From Actinomycetota bacterium (lineage in GTDB: Bacteria > Actinomycetota > Acidimicrobiia > IMCC26256 > PALSA-610), in the NCBI GenBank assembly GCA_005773635.1, contig SXHN01000116.1:1-35348 (forward strand): a DNA stretch of 35,348 nucleotides, given 5' to 3'. Below the pieces are notes generated by a model. The model saw only the letters and a program-made list of their open reading frames with translations, was not told the DNA's origin and searched no databases. Of this stretch, positions 8,882-19,093 are shown piece after piece. The stretch's first letter is position 1. Each line of letters opens with the position of its first letter. The position numbers were made by a program, and so were the translations under genes.

Positions 8882-11800
8882 ACGCCGAGCTGTAACTGGC
8901 CGTCGAGGTGGTATTCCTGCAGCGACCGCACCTCAGGTTCGCCATTCGCTGCTGCTTCAATACCTTGCGCGGCTGCGTAGGCGGCAGCAGTCGTGGTCAC
9001 GCACGCCACTTTGTTGGAGATTGCGGCACGACGAATATGCATACCGTCCGCGCGAGGGCCACGACCTCGTGGAGTATTCACAATGAGGTCGACCTTGCCG
9101 CTCGCCAAGAGTTCGACTGCATCAACCCCATTGTCTTCTCCAACTTTGGCGACCACCGTTGCGACCGGTACGCCGTTGGCACTGAAGTGTTCCGCGGTAC
9201 CGCTCGTAGCGGCAATCGTGAATCCGAGCTCCACAAACCTTCGCGCGGCGCGCACTCCACCGCCTTTGTCGCGATCGGCGAGCGAAAAGAAGACCTCGCC
9301 ATGTTGCGGGAGATGGTTACCTGCGCCAGCCTGACTCTTCGCAAACGCAAGTCCGAAACTGCGATCAATTCCCATTACCTCACCGGTAGAACGCATTTCT
9401 GGTCCGAGTACCGTATCGACTCCCGGGAAACGATTGAACGGCAGCACCGCCTCTTTCACGGCAATATGACCACCTTCAGCAGGCGGGCGCAACAGGCCTT
9501 CGTTTCGCAACTCGTCGAGAGTTGCGCCGACCATCACACGAGCTGCGACCTTTGCCAGTGGCACACCAGTTGCTTTCGACACGAATGGAATCGTTCGACT
9601 TGCACGCGGATTCGCTTCGAGCACATAGGCAAGATCGTCTTTCACGGCGAATTGCACGTTGATCGGCCCAATCACCTTGAGTGCCTCCGCCAATCGATGC
9701 GTATACCCCTCAAGCGTCACGATCATGGCCGTACTCAGCGTCGGAGGTGGCAGTGCGCAAGCTGAATCGCCACTATGCACACCCGCCTCCTCGATGTGTT
9801 CCATCACTCCACCGATCAATACCTCGCCAACGGAATCCCGCAAGGCATCCACATCAACTTCGATCGCATCTTCGAGGAATCGATCTACCAAAGCTGGGCG
9901 TTCTGAGGAGAGTCCTCCCTCCTTGCCCAAGGAACCAGTGTGCAGTAGCTCTGACATCGCGCGCCGCAATTCCGCGTCGTCGTACACGATCTCCATCGCC
10001 CGCCCACCGAGCACATACGACGGTCGGACAAGAACCGGATAGCCAATTCGCGCAGCGACTGCGAGTGCCTCGTCAGCCGAGACCGCCATTCCTCCTGGAG
10101 GTTGCGGGATACCCAGTGATTCGCATAAGTCGTTGAAGCGTTCGCGATCCTCGGCCAAATCGATGCTGTCGGGCGAGGTACCAAGAATGTTGAATCCGGC
10201 GTTGTCGAGTGCGTGCGAGAGTTTGAGAGGCGTCTGACCGCCGAGCGCGACGATTACTCCGCGCAACTCGCCGGCCGCGCTGAGCGCCTCGCACACATTG
10301 AGCACGTCCTCGGTGGTGATCGGCTCAAAGAACAACCGGTCACTCGTGTCGTAGTCGGTCGAGACCGTCTCAGGGTTGCAGTTGTGCATGACCGTCTCAA
10401 AGCCGGCGTCGCTGAGTGCGAACGCAGCGTGAACACAGCAATAGTCGAACTCGACTCCTTGACCAATCCGGTTTGGACCACTGCCCAAAATCACAACGGC
10501 TGGTTTCACGAGCGGCGAAACTTCGTCGGTGTCTTCGTAGGTGCCGTAGTGATACGGAGTCTCGGCGGCAAACTCCGCTGCGCAAGTATCCACAGTCTTG
10601 TAAGTGACTCCGACATCGAGCGCGAGCCGGGCGGTGCGCACTTCATGTTCTTCGACACTGAACAAAAACGCCAGCTGGGAGTCAGAGAAGCCCATGCGCT
10701 TGGCTTCGCGCCAGTCGCGCCGCTGCATCTTCGCGAAATCGATCTGAGCCAACGATTCACGACACTCGACAATTTGCAGTATCTGATCGAGGAACCAGGG
10801 GTCGATACCCGTCATTTCGTGCAAGCGGTCGACTCCTGCGTACTTCCTCAGCGCAGCTTCGACTTCAAAAATGCGATCGGGAGTTGGGATCGATGCGCGA
10901 CGAACTAATTCGTCAACGTCTACTGCGTCGAATTCGCGTTCTGCGGGGTCGCAGTTGAGACCGGCGCGCCCCGTCTCGAGCGATCGAATCGCTTTCTGCA
11001 ACGATTCGGTAAAGGTCCGTCCGATCGCCATTACCTCGCCCACCGACTGCATCTGCGTGCCCAGGACAGGCGACGCACCGGGCAACTTCTCGAATGCCCA
11101 GCGAGGGAACTTCGTCACGACATAATCGATCGTTGGTTCGAAACTTGCGGGTGTCACTCGAGTGATGTCGTTGCGCACTTCATCGAGGGTGTAACCCACT
11201 GCAAGCTTGGCGGCGATCTTGGCAATCGGGAAACCAGTGGCTTTTGATGCCAACGCGGAACTACGTGAAACCCGCGGGTTCATTTCGATCACAATCATCT
11301 CGCCGTCGCGCGGATTAACAGCAAACTGAACGTTGGACCCGCCAGTGTCGACGCCGATGCGCCGGATACACGCGAACGCAGCATCGCGCATGTGTTGATA
11401 TTCCACATCGGTCAGTGTCTGGACTGGCGCCACGGTGATGGCTTCACCGGTGTGAACACCCATGGCGTCGAAGTTCTCGATCGAACACACAATCACGCAG
11501 TTATCCGCGTGGTCTCTCATCACCTCCAGTTCGTATTCCTTCCAACCCACGACCGACCGCTCGATCAAGATTTCAGAAATCGGCGACGCGTCAAGGCCCC
11601 GCGCCGCGATCCCGCGCATCTCATCTTCGTCATGTGCAATACCAGTGCCGCTCCCGCCAAGAATGAACGATGGGCGAATGATCACTGGATAACCAACGCG
11701 CCGAGCAACTGCAATGGCCTCTTCGAGCTCATAGGCAGTCCCCGACGAAGGAACGTTGAGCCCGATTTCTTGCATCGCAGACTTGAACAGTTGACGATCT

Positions 11801-12180
11801 TCTGCGGTCTGAATGGCTTCGACCTTGGCGCCGATCAACTCGACGTCATATTCCTTGAGCACGCCAGCTTCATGGAGCGCAATTGCAAGATTCAACGCGG
11901 TTTGACCGCCCAAAGTCGGAAGCAACGCCTGCGGCCGTTCCTTGGCAATAATGCGAGTCAATGTCGCCACGTCGAGGGGCTCGACGTAGGTGGCATCGGC
12001 GAAATCAGGGTCGGTCATTATCGTCGCTGGATTCGAGTTCACCAAAACGACGCGATAACCCTCCTCGCGCAGCACCCGACACGCTTGGGTACCCGAGTAA
12101 TCGAACTCACACGCTTGTCCGATAACAATCGGACCTGAACCGATCAACAGAATCGTGCTGATGTCGTTGCGTCTTGGCAC
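8878..12180 (-). CDS. carB: Carbamoyl phosphate synthase large subunit
   Basis: CarB makes carbamoyl phosphate from bicarbonate, ammonia delivered by CarA, and two ATP, for pyrimidine and arginine synthesis. The protein has 1100 residues, within the usual range. The two homologous halves each begin with a Rossmann-like segment: [20 protein letters not shown] near the start, and [19 protein letters not shown] near residue 570. Each half has an ATP-grasp fold with an EMNPR or EANPR metal-binding motif. The C-terminal 140 residues form the regulatory MGS-like domain ([11 protein letters not shown] onward) and end RSLQEYH plus a short tail. The start [16 protein letters not shown] lies 5 bases after the carA stop. 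Confidence 0.98.
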   Translation of the reverse strand: MPRRNDISTILLIGSGPIVIGQACEFDYSGTQACRVLREEGYRVVLVNSNPATIMTDPDFADATYVEPLDVATLTRIIAKERPQALLPTLGGQTALNLAIALHEAGVLKEYDVELIGAKVEAIQTAEDRQLFKSAMQEIGLNVPSSGTAYELEEAIAVARRVGYPVIIRPSFILGGSGTGIAHDEDEMRGIAARGLDASPISEILIERSVVGWKEYELEVMRDHADNCVIVCSIENFDAMGVHTGEAITVAPVQTLTDVEYQHMRDAAFACIRRIGVDTGGSNVQFAVNPRDGEMIVIEMNPRVSRSSALASKATGFPIAKIAAKLAVGYTLDEVRNDITRVTPASFEPTIDYVVTKFPRWAFEKLPGASPVLGTQMQSVGEVMAIGRTFTESLQKAIRSLETGRAGLNCDPAEREFDAVDVDELVRRASIPTPDRIFEVEAALRKYAGVDRLHEMTGIDPWFLDQILQIVECRESLAQIDFAKMQRRDWREAKRMGFSDSQLAFLFSVEEHEVRTARLALDVGVTYKTVDTCAAEFAAETPYHYGTYEDTDEVSPLVKPAVVILGSGPNRIGQGVEFDYCCVHAAFALSDAGFETVMHNCNPETVSTDYDTSDRLFFEPITTEDVLNVCEALSAAGELRGVIVALGGQTPLKLSHALDNAGFNILGTSPDSIDLAEDRERFNDLCESLGIPQPPGGMAVSADEALAVAARIGYPVLVRPSYVLGGRAMEIVYDDAELRRAMSELLHTGSLGKEGGLSSERPALVDRFLEDAIEVDVDALRDSVGEVLIGGVMEHIEEAGVHSGDSACALPPPTLSTAMIVTLEGYTHRLAEALKVIGPINVQFAVKDDLAYVLEANPRASRTIPFVSKATGVPLAKVAARVMVGATLDELRNEGLLRPPAEGGHIAVKEAVLPFNRFPGVDTVLGPEMRSTGEVMGIDRSFGLAFAKSQAGAGNHLPQHGEVFFSLADRDKGGGVRAARRFVELGFTIAATSGTAEHFSANGVPVATVVAKVGEDNGVDAVELLASGKVDLIVNTPRGRGPRADGMHIRRAAISNKVACVTTTAAAYAAAQGIEAAANGEPEVRSLQEYHLDGQLQLGV

Positions 12181-12185
12181 CGCGT

Positions 12186-13277
12186 TTACGCCGTTTCTCT
12201 CATGAGTTCAATAAAGTCTTGGAACAAATACCGAGCATCGTGTGGCCCGGGACCAGCCTCTGGGTGGTACTGCACCGAAAACGCTCGTAAGTCGGGTGTC
12301 GCGATACCTTCGACATCGCCGTCGTTCAGATTCACATGAGTAACCGATGAGCCAGTTGGTAACGATGAGCCATCCACCGCGTAGTTGTGATTCTGGCTCG
12401 TAATTTCCACGCGATTGGTCTTGATCTGGCGCACTGGATGGTTGCCGCCATGGTGGCCAAACGGAAGTTTGAACGTACGTGCTCCCAGGGCGAGCGACAA
12501 GATCTGATGCCCCAGACATATTCCGAACATCGGAACTTCACCCAACAGGGATCGCACCGTTGCAATGCCGCCCTGCACAGCAGCGGGATCGCCTGGCCCG
12601 TTCGAAAGAAATACGCCATCGGGCTCTCGGGCTAACACGTCCGCAGCCGCTGTGCTTGCTGACACCACCTCGACTTGAACACCTGCATCGGCCAACTGAC
12701 GAACGATGCTGGTCTTGATGCCGAAATCATAGGCAACCACGTACAACGGAGCATCCACTGCCCCGACGGTGTACGGGGCAGTGGTCGTTACAAGGTTGGC
12801 GAGATCTTGGCCATCGGTTCCGCCATCGGTCTTGGCAGCTAGCAACAGGTCTTCGTGACTTGCAGTGCCGAACGCGCCGGGCATCGCGCCCGCATCTCGG
12901 AGGTGCTTAGTGAGCCTTCTTGTGTCAATACCCGAGATTCCGGATATGAGATGCCTGCGAAGGAACGCCTCAAGATCGTCCTTAGCTCGCCAGTTGCTGG
13001 ATCGGCGAGCCAAATCGCGAACGATTACGCCCCGGCACCGTGGCTGAGTCGACTCGTCGTCGTACGGGTTACATCCGTAGTTCCCGATGTGGGGATAGGT
13101 AAAGGTGATGATCTGGCCCGCGTACGACGGATCCGAGATGATTTCTTGGTACCCCGATAATGCAGTATTAAACACGACCTCGCCGGCAGCAATACCGGAT
13201 TCCGGTACATGGCCAACCAGTTCGCCCGCAAACGTCTCGCCGTCGGCCAACACCAGATGCGCTTCGGTACGCCTCAT
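12186..13277 (-). CDS. carA: Carbamoyl phosphate synthase small (glutaminase) subunit
   Basis: CarA hydrolyses glutamine and channels ammonia to CarB. It has 363 residues, normal length. The N-terminal domain carries [22 protein letters not shown], the CarA signature. The class I glutamine amidotransferase domain starts near residue 175, with the nucleophile Cys254 in GICLGHQ and the His338/Glu340 pair in YHPEA. The GNHPVR and SQNHNYAV segments are also typical. The ATG at 13277 overlaps the pyrC stop by 4 bases, and carB follows after 5 bases, so the two subunits are made from one message. Confidence 0.98.
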   Translation of the reverse strand: MRRTEAHLVLADGETFAGELVGHVPESGIAAGEVVFNTALSGYQEIISDPSYAGQIITFTYPHIGNYGCNPYDDESTQPRCRGVIVRDLARRSSNWRAKDDLEAFLRRHLISGISGIDTRRLTKHLRDAGAMPGAFGTASHEDLLLAAKTDGGTDGQDLANLVTTTAPYTVGAVDAPLYVVAYDFGIKTSIVRQLADAGVQVEVVSASTAAADVLAREPDGVFLSNGPGDPAAVQGGIATVRSLLGEVPMFGICLGHQILSLALGARTFKLPFGHHGGNHPVRQIKTNRVEITSQNHNYAVDGSSLPTGSSVTHVNLNDGDVEGIATPDLRAFSVQYHPEAGPGPHDARYLFQDFIELMRETA

Positions 13278-14581
13278 CGCTGTGCCACTCCGTTAATCAC
13301 TGTTGCAGCGCCACGCAACACCGTGTGTCGAACTCGTCCCGTCAACTTCTCGCCTTCCCATGGATCATTGCGACTCTTGCTCGCACTTTCATTGGCGTGT
13401 CGTTCCCATTGGGTCGTGGGATCGATCACGCATAGGTTGGCGGGTTCGCCAACAGCTACGGGCCGGCCTTGTTGCGACCCCAGCCCGGCAATCGTGGCTG
13501 GTTGCCAAGACATGCGCGCCAACAACTGTTGCAACGTGAGATGACCAGGAACCACCAGCTGCGTCATCGCTACGGCCAGCGACGTTTCGACGCCGAGCAT
13601 TCCAGGAGGCGCTTGTTCAAATGGAACCGCCTTCGTTTCGGGCGCGTGAGGAGCGTGATCGGTAGCAATCGCATCAATCGTGCCGTCGACCAATGCCGCG
13701 AATACGCCAGCACGATCAGGCTCACCCCGCAACGGCGGATTCATTTTGAACGTCGATTCGTAATTCGCACAGGCCGCGTCGGTAAGGGTGATGTGTTGTG
13801 GCGTGCACTCTGCCGTCACTCGTAGCCCTTGTTGCTTCGCAGCCCGGACCAAATCGGCAGCACCCGCCGTCGAGAGGTGAAGCACGTGATACCGACCACC
13901 CGTGAGGCGCGCCAACTCGAGATCTCGAGCCACGATCGTGATCTCAGCCGCGGCCGGTCGGCCGGGGATACCAAGCCGTGACGACCATTCGCCTTCGTGC
14001 ATGTGACCACCGTGCACGAGTGCAGGATCCTCCGCATGCTGCGCGATCACCGCACCTCGCAATGCCGATGCGTATTCGAAGGCACGGCGCATCACGCGTG
14101 CATCGGCAACACAATCACCATCGTCGGTAAATATCCGAACGCCGAGGTCGTACAACTCACCCATTGGAGCGAGTTGTTCCCCTTTGCGGCCGATCGTGAT
14201 GCAACCCGACGGATGAAGATCTACCAGACCAACGCTTCGACCGCGCGCGATGACTGCTTGCACAACGGTTGCGTCATCGAGCGGTGGATCAGTATTGGGC
14301 ATACATATTACTGCGGTACAGCCGCCGAGCGCGGCTGCCCGTGAACCCGTCTCTATTGTCTCAGACTCCTCGCGTCCAGGTTCACGAAAATGCACTTGTA
14401 TGTCGACCAATCCTGGCGACACAACACAACCTTCGGCATCAAGCACTTGCGCACCCGAAGGCACAGCGATCGAAGGGCTGACTTCAACAACAAGACCGTT
14501 GCGCACGAGCACATCAGCACGGGTTCCGGTAGTGGTGGAATCAATAATCGTCCCACCAACAATAACAATTTCGTTAGACAA
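13274..14581 (-). CDS. pyrC: Dihydroorotase (class I), with Gln replacing the first metal-site His
   Basis: PyrC closes carbamoyl aspartate to dihydroorotate. The frame is open to 14644, but the best start is the TTG at 14581. A GGAGG (14587-14591) sits 5 bases before it, it overlaps the pyrB stop by only 8 bases, and the 435-residue product has normal length. The amidohydrolase barrel motifs are IFTDDGDC (metal Asp), AQHAED (His), LHLSTAG (His), ECTPQH, KMNPPLR and ATDHAPH (catalytic Asp). The HxH motif at the end of the first strand, normally DxHxH, reads [10 protein letters not shown]. The first His is Gln62 (codon CAA, 14396-14398), while His64 remains. Enzyme identity is secure from the rest. 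The effect of Gln62 on metal binding is unknown. Confidence 0.94.
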   Translation of the reverse strand: MSNEIVIVGGTIIDSTTTGTRADVLVRNGLVVEVSPSIAVPSGAQVLDAEGCVVSPGLVDIQVHFREPGREESETIETGSRAAALGGCTAVICMPNTDPPLDDATVVQAVIARGRSVGLVDLHPSGCITIGRKGEQLAPMGELYDLGVRIFTDDGDCVADARVMRRAFEYASALRGAVIAQHAEDPALVHGGHMHEGEWSSRLGIPGRPAAAEITIVARDLELARLTGGRYHVLHLSTAGAADLVRAAKQQGLRVTAECTPQHITLTDAACANYESTFKMNPPLRGEPDRAGVFAALVDGTIDAIATDHAPHAPETKAVPFEQAPPGMLGVETSLAVAMTQLVVPGHLTLQQLLARMSWQPATIAGLGSQQGRPVAVGEPANLCVIDPTTQWERHANESASKSRNDPWEGEKLTGRVRHTVLRGAATVINGVAQR

Positions 14582-15503
14582 CAGGGCCTCCGGTGCCAAG
14601 CAAGTCATACAACACGGCCATTCGCACAGCAACGCCATTGGCAACCTGTTCGGTCACAAGCGATCGCGGTGAGTCAGCGACTTCGTCGGCGATTTCGATG
14701 CCACGGTTCATTGGCCCAGGGTGCATCACCAACGCGTCGGGTTTCAAACGATTCGCCCGATCTGCAGTGAGGCCCCAACGAGATGTGTACTCGCGCAAAC
14801 TCGGAAACAGCGCATCCCCGATTCGTTCCTGCTGAATCCGTAAGAGGTACACCACATCGGTTTCATTCAGCGCACTATCAAGGTCACTGGTCATGGTTAC
14901 CGGCCAGCCTTCAAGGGAACTCGGCATCAAAGTTGGCGGCCCCACCAGCGTGAGGTTGACTCCAAGTGCCGCGAAAATCTTGATATCGCTACGCGCCACG
15001 CGCGAATTGCGGATATCGCCGACAATCACCATGTTCAAACCATCGAGCGAAGGCCCTCGATGTCTGCGCAGAGTAAAGGCATCAAGCAACGCCTGGGTTG
15101 GGTGTTCGTGGCGGCCGTCACCCGCGTTGATCACCGAAGCGTTCGACCATTGAGCAACCTGATGAGGGGCGCCACTGGCACCATGGCGAACCACGATCGC
15201 ATCAATGCCCATTGCCTCAATTGTTTGCACGGTGTCGAGCAAGCTCTCGCCCTTTTTCACCGACGAGGTACCGACCGAAAACGTCATCGTGTCTGCACTC
15301 AATCGTTTCGCGGCAGTTTCAAAGGACAAGCGAGTACGGGTGGAGTCCTCATAAAAGAGGCTCACGATGGTCTTGGCGCGCAGCGCAGGCACTTTGGGCA
15401 TGTCGCGTTGCGTGACTTCTAGAAATGATCCACTCAAATCGAGAATTCGTTGAATGCCGTCGCGCCCTGCGAGGTCGTCGACCGAGAGCAAATGTTTGGT
15501 CAT
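14574..15503 (-). CDS. pyrB: Aspartate carbamoyltransferase catalytic subunit
   Basis: PyrB condenses carbamoyl phosphate with aspartate. It has 309 residues, the usual catalytic-chain length. The carbamoyl phosphate loop STRTRLSFE lies in [19 protein letters not shown]. The flexible loop [10 protein letters not shown], the [14 protein letters not shown] motif and [11 protein letters not shown] near the C-terminus complete the family set. No regulatory pyrI gene is nearby, so the enzyme is probably unregulated or acts with PyrC, as in other bacteria with adjacent pyrB-pyrC. It overlaps pyrR by 4 bases (ATGA) and pyrC by 8. Confidence 0.97.
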   Translation of the reverse strand: MTKHLLSVDDLAGRDGIQRILDLSGSFLEVTQRDMPKVPALRAKTIVSLFYEDSTRTRLSFETAAKRLSADTMTFSVGTSSVKKGESLLDTVQTIEAMGIDAIVVRHGASGAPHQVAQWSNASVINAGDGRHEHPTQALLDAFTLRRHRGPSLDGLNMVIVGDIRNSRVARSDIKIFAALGVNLTLVGPPTLMPSSLEGWPVTMTSDLDSALNETDVVYLLRIQQERIGDALFPSLREYTSRWGLTADRANRLKPDALVMHPGPMNRGIEIADEVADSPRSLVTEQVANGVAVRMAVLYDLLGTGGPVV

Positions 15504-16174
15504 GCGAGTCCCTCTTTCGGTCCCCAGAGCTCAACGCCGTCTTCGCCGCCATCTACTTCACCGAGGCGAACTCGAACATCTTCGGCCAGGCTCGTCGGAA
15601 GATTTTTCCCGACATAGTCGGCGCGGATCGGAAGTTCTCGATGCCCTCGGTCTACTAGGACCGCAAGCTGAACCGCTCGTGGGCGGCCGAGGTCCTGCAT
15701 CGCGTCGAGCGCAGCTCGAATTGTGCGCCCCGTAAACAACACATCGTCGACGAGCACGACGATCTTGTCGGTCACATCGGGAACTTCCGTTGGCCCGCTC
15801 GGCGACACAGCTCGTAGCCCAATGTCGTCACGAAAGAACGCGACATCGAGCATCCCAAGCTGTGGCAACACTCCCTCGACCTGCTGGATGGACGATGCGA
15901 GCCGCTGCGCCAATTCCACCCCTCGGGAATACAACCCGACCAGCACAACCTCATGCGCGCCGTAATTGCGCTCGACGATCTCGTGGCCGATGCGAGTAAT
16001 CGACCTTCGCAAGGCCGAAGCATCGAACACGCGGCTCCGTAACACAACAACGCCACCGAGATTCTCGGTGGCGTCGGAAACAAATTCGTGACCCACTCCA
16101 GGCTGGACGGCTCCAGCGTTCTGCAAGGTTGGGTTCGGCTGTGACGCCCCAAGGGGCGGCGGAGCGGTAGTCAT
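15500..16174 (-). CDS. pyrR: Pyrimidine operon RNA-binding regulator PyrR
   Basis: PyrR binds pyr mRNA in the presence of UMP and represses the operon; many members also have uracil phosphoribosyltransferase activity. The protein has 224 residues. The conserved part starts near residue 44 ([19 protein letters not shown]), with [12 protein letters not shown] and the PRPP loop [13 protein letters not shown] (140-152). The first 43 residues are a Pro/Gln/Gly-rich extension not seen in the short PyrR proteins I know. The ATG at 16174 is well supported by GGAGG (16179-16183) 4 bases upstream. The RNA for this extension contains a strong hairpin (16050-16074). A PyrR-type binding loop lies 2 bases upstream of the ribosome binding site, which suggests autogenous translational repression. 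Confidence 0.95.
   Translation of the reverse strand: MTTAPPPLGASQPNPTLQNAGAVQPGVGHEFVSDATENLGGVVVLRSRVFDASALRRSITRIGHEIVERNYGAHEVVLVGLYSRGVELAQRLASSIQQVEGVLPQLGMLDVAFFRDDIGLRAVSPSGPTEVPDVTDKIVVLVDDVLFTGRTIRAALDAMQDLGRPRAVQLAVLVDRGHRELPIRADYVGKNLPTSLAEDVRVRLGEVDGGEDGVELWGPKEGLA
16050..16074 (-). promoter_or_regulatory. Strong hairpin inside the 5' part of pyrR, attenuator-like
   Basis: On the minus strand, an 11-base-pair perfect stem (ACGCCACCGAG with CTCGGTGGCGT) closes a 3-base AAT loop and is followed by TGTTGTGTTAC. It lies over codons 34-42 of pyrR, in the non-conserved extension. The shape resembles an intrinsic terminator with a weak U-run. It could end transcription when pyrR is not being translated, or it may simply be a coding-region palindrome. 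The structure is seen; the function is inferred. Confidence 0.4.
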
Positions 16175-16185
16175 GGGTCCTCCGT

Positions 16186-16205
16186 AGAAGCCTCACAGGA
16201 CTTCT
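16186..16205 (-). promoter_or_regulatory. PyrR RNA binding loop upstream of pyrR
   Basis: The minus-strand RNA reads AGAAG-TCCTGTGAGG-CTTCT: a 5-base-pair stem with a 10-base loop. It contains AGUCCUGUGAGGCU, which matches the PyrR binding-loop consensus ARUCCNGNGAGGYU from Bacillus (established knowledge) at every position. Its 3' side ends 2 bases before the pyrR GGAGG. Bound PyrR would therefore cover the ribosome binding site. This fits the translational repression described for mycobacterial PyrR rather than a Bacillus-style terminator switch. It should control the whole pyrR-pyrF operon through translational coupling. Confidence 0.85.
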
Positions 16206-16224
16206 TTCACGCGGGATTTTGATC

Positions 16225-16252
16225 ACCCTATCGCATCACCGCGCACTCGCAA
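16225..16252 (-). promoter_or_regulatory. Candidate promoter for the pyr operon
   Basis: The minus strand has TTGCGA (16247-16252), a 16-base spacer and TAGGGT (16225-16230). It lies at the very end of the upstream transglutaminase gene and would start RNA just ahead of the PyrR binding loop. The match to the sigma-70-type consensus is moderate. Confidence 0.4.
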
Positions 16253-18086
16253 GAGTCTCCGAACACCGAATCCGCACTTCGTCGCTGGGCGCACTCACGA
16301 CGGAGAACGCCGCGGCGTCAATCTCTTGGCCTACCGCCGCCAAATCCGGACGTTCCAACCGCTCAGCCAACGCCTGCGCGTACCGGCCGGGTGTCTCATC
16401 GATCCGGCGCTTTCGATTGTTGGCCGCGCCAATGGCTTCCAACGACCGTAAGGTCGACGCGGCCCACGATTCGCGCTTACGTTCCAGTTGTCGTCGGGCA
16501 CGGCGCACCATCCAGAGGCCAGCCCAAGACGATCCGAACGCGACGGCAAGACTTATGGCGATCACAACGACATGTTCGCCCAACCATTCAAGAATCGTTT
16601 GAGCCTTCGGAGACTCACCGGCGAGCGGGACCGCCGCAGTCGGATCGAAGCCCTGCCATCCAATGCCCTCGAAGTAAACCTCGGTCCATGCGTGTGCGTC
16701 TTTCTCACGCACGGAATAACGCCCGGTAACGCGATCGCGTGTTCCGGTAGTGAAACCAGTCGCGACACGCGCGGGCACGCCTTGCGATCGCAACATGACT
16801 GTGAGCGCACTAGAGATCTGCTCGCACCATGCCTGGCGCGACTCGAATAGATAAAAGTCGACTGTGTCGCTGCTATTCGACGGAGGCAATCGCGCATCCA
16901 GTGAGTATTCGGTGTTCGCCCCCAACCAATCGGTGATGGCTTGGACCTTGGCGTACGGCGTCAGCTTTCCCTGCGTGAGCGAGGCCGCGAGCGCGCGTAC
17001 CCTGGGTGAAATCTCGCCGGGGTCAAGGTTGTTGCGCTGCACCAATTCTGGAACGTTCGTGTTCGTGACGCGCTCGAGCAATGTGCCGGTGGCGTTGGGC
17101 ATCTTGCTGACGACGGTGTAGGTGGCTCCCTTGCCGATTGGAGACGACGACAACAGCGAACCGTCGGGACGCTGCCCGACAATCCGATCGAATAAGACAC
17201 GATTGACGCTCGGAGCAGCAAAGAGCACTTCGGCGTACGGTGCCGCGATGGTAAACGTCTGTCGATTTTCAATACCGCTATTGAAGGCAGGATCTTCAGG
17301 GGCAGGCGTAACCGATGCCCATCCCTCGGGCGACGACGACAGCGGCTGCGCAGGCCGATCGAATGCAGTGCCCCGCCAAACCACGCCATCCCACCGATCG
17401 TATGTAGCACCCCGCCAAAACGAAGGTCGCTGAGCGTCGACGGTCATCACAACGCGATCTGTGAGCTTTGGCCGCCCGCGGGTATCCATAGACCGAGAAA
17501 TCGAAAGCGTTGCGTTGCTTGCCGATTCATTGAAGGGGTCCGGATCCGATCCTGATCGAACGTCGCGGTGCATCGCGGCACCCACAAATGGTGCTGCCAA
17601 CACCGCGCCCGCTACGAGCATCGAACCTAAGACCAGCAGTCGTTGGGCAACTGCGGGCCACGATGACGACGACGACCCCGAGGACGGCGCAAGCCTGAGC
17701 GATGTCTGGGCATGCGCGTGTTCACAGAGCACCACCGACACAATTGCGGTCACCGCATACAGCAGCACCAGGGTCGAATCCACGCTCCCGATTTGCACGT
17801 GCCGGGTCAAGACCAAACCGCCAAGTCCAAGCACAACGGTCACCACGACCCGTTTCGAAAACGATGGCAATGCGCCTACAGCAAGCAAAGCAACGAGCGC
17901 GCCGGCTCCGAAACCGACCAGACGAGACAAGCCGGCTTGATCTGTACCAACAGAAATCGCACTACCCATCGCCAACGCCAATGACGCGGCTACGAAGCCC
18001 CACGGGCCAAGCATCGACACGGCGTGCGCAGGCACGGGTCGCCGTTGGCTTGGCGACGACGTTGATGGTGGCCTCGATGTACTCAT
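16236..18086 (-). CDS. Membrane protein with DUF3488-like and transglutaminase-like domains (TgpA family)
   Basis: The protein has 616 residues from the ATG at 18086, which overlaps the stop of the DUF58 gene (ATGA); a longer frame reaches 18110. About five hydrophobic segments lie in residues 25-175. A large extracytoplasmic part with a YDRWDGVVW motif follows. The transglutaminase-like core has the catalytic triad Cys421 (QAWCEQIS), His465 (DAHAWTEVYF) and Asp481 (GFDPT). A single membrane helix is at about 505-527, followed by a basic cytoplasmic tail. This is the usual TgpA layout. TgpA-type proteins often accompany MoxR and DUF58 genes, as here, and may work on cell-envelope proteins; the substrate is unknown. 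A candidate pyr promoter overlaps the 3' end. Confidence 0.88.
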   Translation of the reverse strand: MSTSRPPSTSSPSQRRPVPAHAVSMLGPWGFVAASLALAMGSAISVGTDQAGLSRLVGFGAGALVALLAVGALPSFSKRVVVTVVLGLGGLVLTRHVQIGSVDSTLVLLYAVTAIVSVVLCEHAHAQTSLRLAPSSGSSSSSWPAVAQRLLVLGSMLVAGAVLAAPFVGAAMHRDVRSGSDPDPFNESASNATLSISRSMDTRGRPKLTDRVVMTVDAQRPSFWRGATYDRWDGVVWRGTAFDRPAQPLSSSPEGWASVTPAPEDPAFNSGIENRQTFTIAAPYAEVLFAAPSVNRVLFDRIVGQRPDGSLLSSSPIGKGATYTVVSKMPNATGTLLERVTNTNVPELVQRNNLDPGEISPRVRALAASLTQGKLTPYAKVQAITDWLGANTEYSLDARLPPSNSSDTVDFYLFESRQAWCEQISSALTVMLRSQGVPARVATGFTTGTRDRVTGRYSVREKDAHAWTEVYFEGIGWQGFDPTAAVPLAGESPKAQTILEWLGEHVVVIAISLAVAFGSSWAGLWMVRRARRQLERKRESWAASTLRSLEAIGAANNRKRRIDETPGRYAQALAERLERPDLAAVGQEIDAAAFSVVSAPSDEVRIRCSETLASAR

Positions 18087-19081
18087 GGATGAATCACCAC
18101 TGCATGCCACCCTGGGGGTACTGGCCCTGGCTCGCCGATCAGAGCGTTAGCGAGTGCACGATCGATCATTCGATTGTCATGAACCTCGATGGGATCGCTG
18201 CCGCAGGTAATCAAGAGACATGCCGTGCCATTCTGCAATAGCTCACGAGCCGCACCAGAAGCGCGACTTGCCGCCGCTTCAACGTCGGGGTCGCTACCAC
18301 CGCGTAGATCCACAACAATCGCAACTCCACGTTGGCCAGGAGGGTCGAACTCGCGCACAACGATGTCGCCGGTTCGAGCAGTGCTAGCCCAATGAACGAT
18401 GCGAGGCGCATCGCCCGCGACATACGGCCGAGTCGACCGAACCGACTCGGCCGCCCGAGCCGTCGCTTCACCTGCCACCCCTCCGTCCGCTGCCTCAGTT
18501 TGGCCCTCTACGGCAAAATGAAGAGCGCGCGGCGCAATGAAGACCGGCGATCCCAGCGGTATCGAAGCATGACGGTGACGAACAAAAACATTCATCGGAC
18601 CGCCGCACTTAACCTCGAGGTGCACATTTCGTATCACGCCGCGCCGCGCCGCGATAACTGGTACTTCGCCAATGCAGGGGGCATCGGCGTACATCCACTC
18701 CCCAACCGGATCGAGCCAACGCACAGCAAGATTCGAGCCACGACCGCTCAATGAAACTCGGAATCGGATGACCCCTCCCACGGTCGCGTCGTTCGGCCCC
18801 AGGACCGCGACAGCGATGCGTCGCAATACGACGATCGGCCACACGACTCCGACCACCATCGCTGCAAGACCTGACGCACCGAGAATCACCAGAGGCGCGC
18901 GATCATCTGCGTACCCTTGAGAAATCGAATAGAACGCCAGACCGGCCCAAAGCACCGCGCCGATCGAGAATTCACCAGGTGCCATTCGCGGGCGGCGAGC
19001 ACCTACGTGTGGAACCGGGTGGGTACTACCCAAGGGTTCGATTCCCGTCATGGTGATTCGCTGAGCCATGCGACTACTCAC
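18083..19081 (-). CDS. DUF58 domain protein
   Basis: The protein has up to 332 residues. Two hydrophobic segments lie at about residues 40-57 and 64-86. The DUF58 signature, RPYVAGDAPRIVHWASTARTG followed by VREFD, lies near residue 215. The C-terminal part reads like a von Willebrand A-type fold (VAIVVDLRGGSD). The start is uncertain: the frame opens at GTG 19081, but ATG 19069 and ATG 19051 are also possible and none has a clear ribosome binding site. DUF58 proteins are regularly encoded after moxR. They are thought to form chaperone-like modules with MoxR ATPases, but the client is unknown. It overlaps the transglutaminase gene by 4 bases. Confidence 0.86.
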   Translation of the reverse strand: MSSRMAQRITMTGIEPLGSTHPVPHVGARRPRMAPGEFSIGAVLWAGLAFYSISQGYADDRAPLVILGASGLAAMVVGVVWPIVVLRRIAVAVLGPNDATVGGVIRFRVSLSGRGSNLAVRWLDPVGEWMYADAPCIGEVPVIAARRGVIRNVHLEVKCGGPMNVFVRHRHASIPLGSPVFIAPRALHFAVEGQTEAADGGVAGEATARAAESVRSTRPYVAGDAPRIVHWASTARTGDIVVREFDPPGQRGVAIVVDLRGGSDPDVEAAASRASGAARELLQNGTACLLITCGSDPIEVHDNRMIDRALANALIGEPGPVPPGWHAVVIHP

Positions 19082-19093
19082 ACACCGAGCGCA

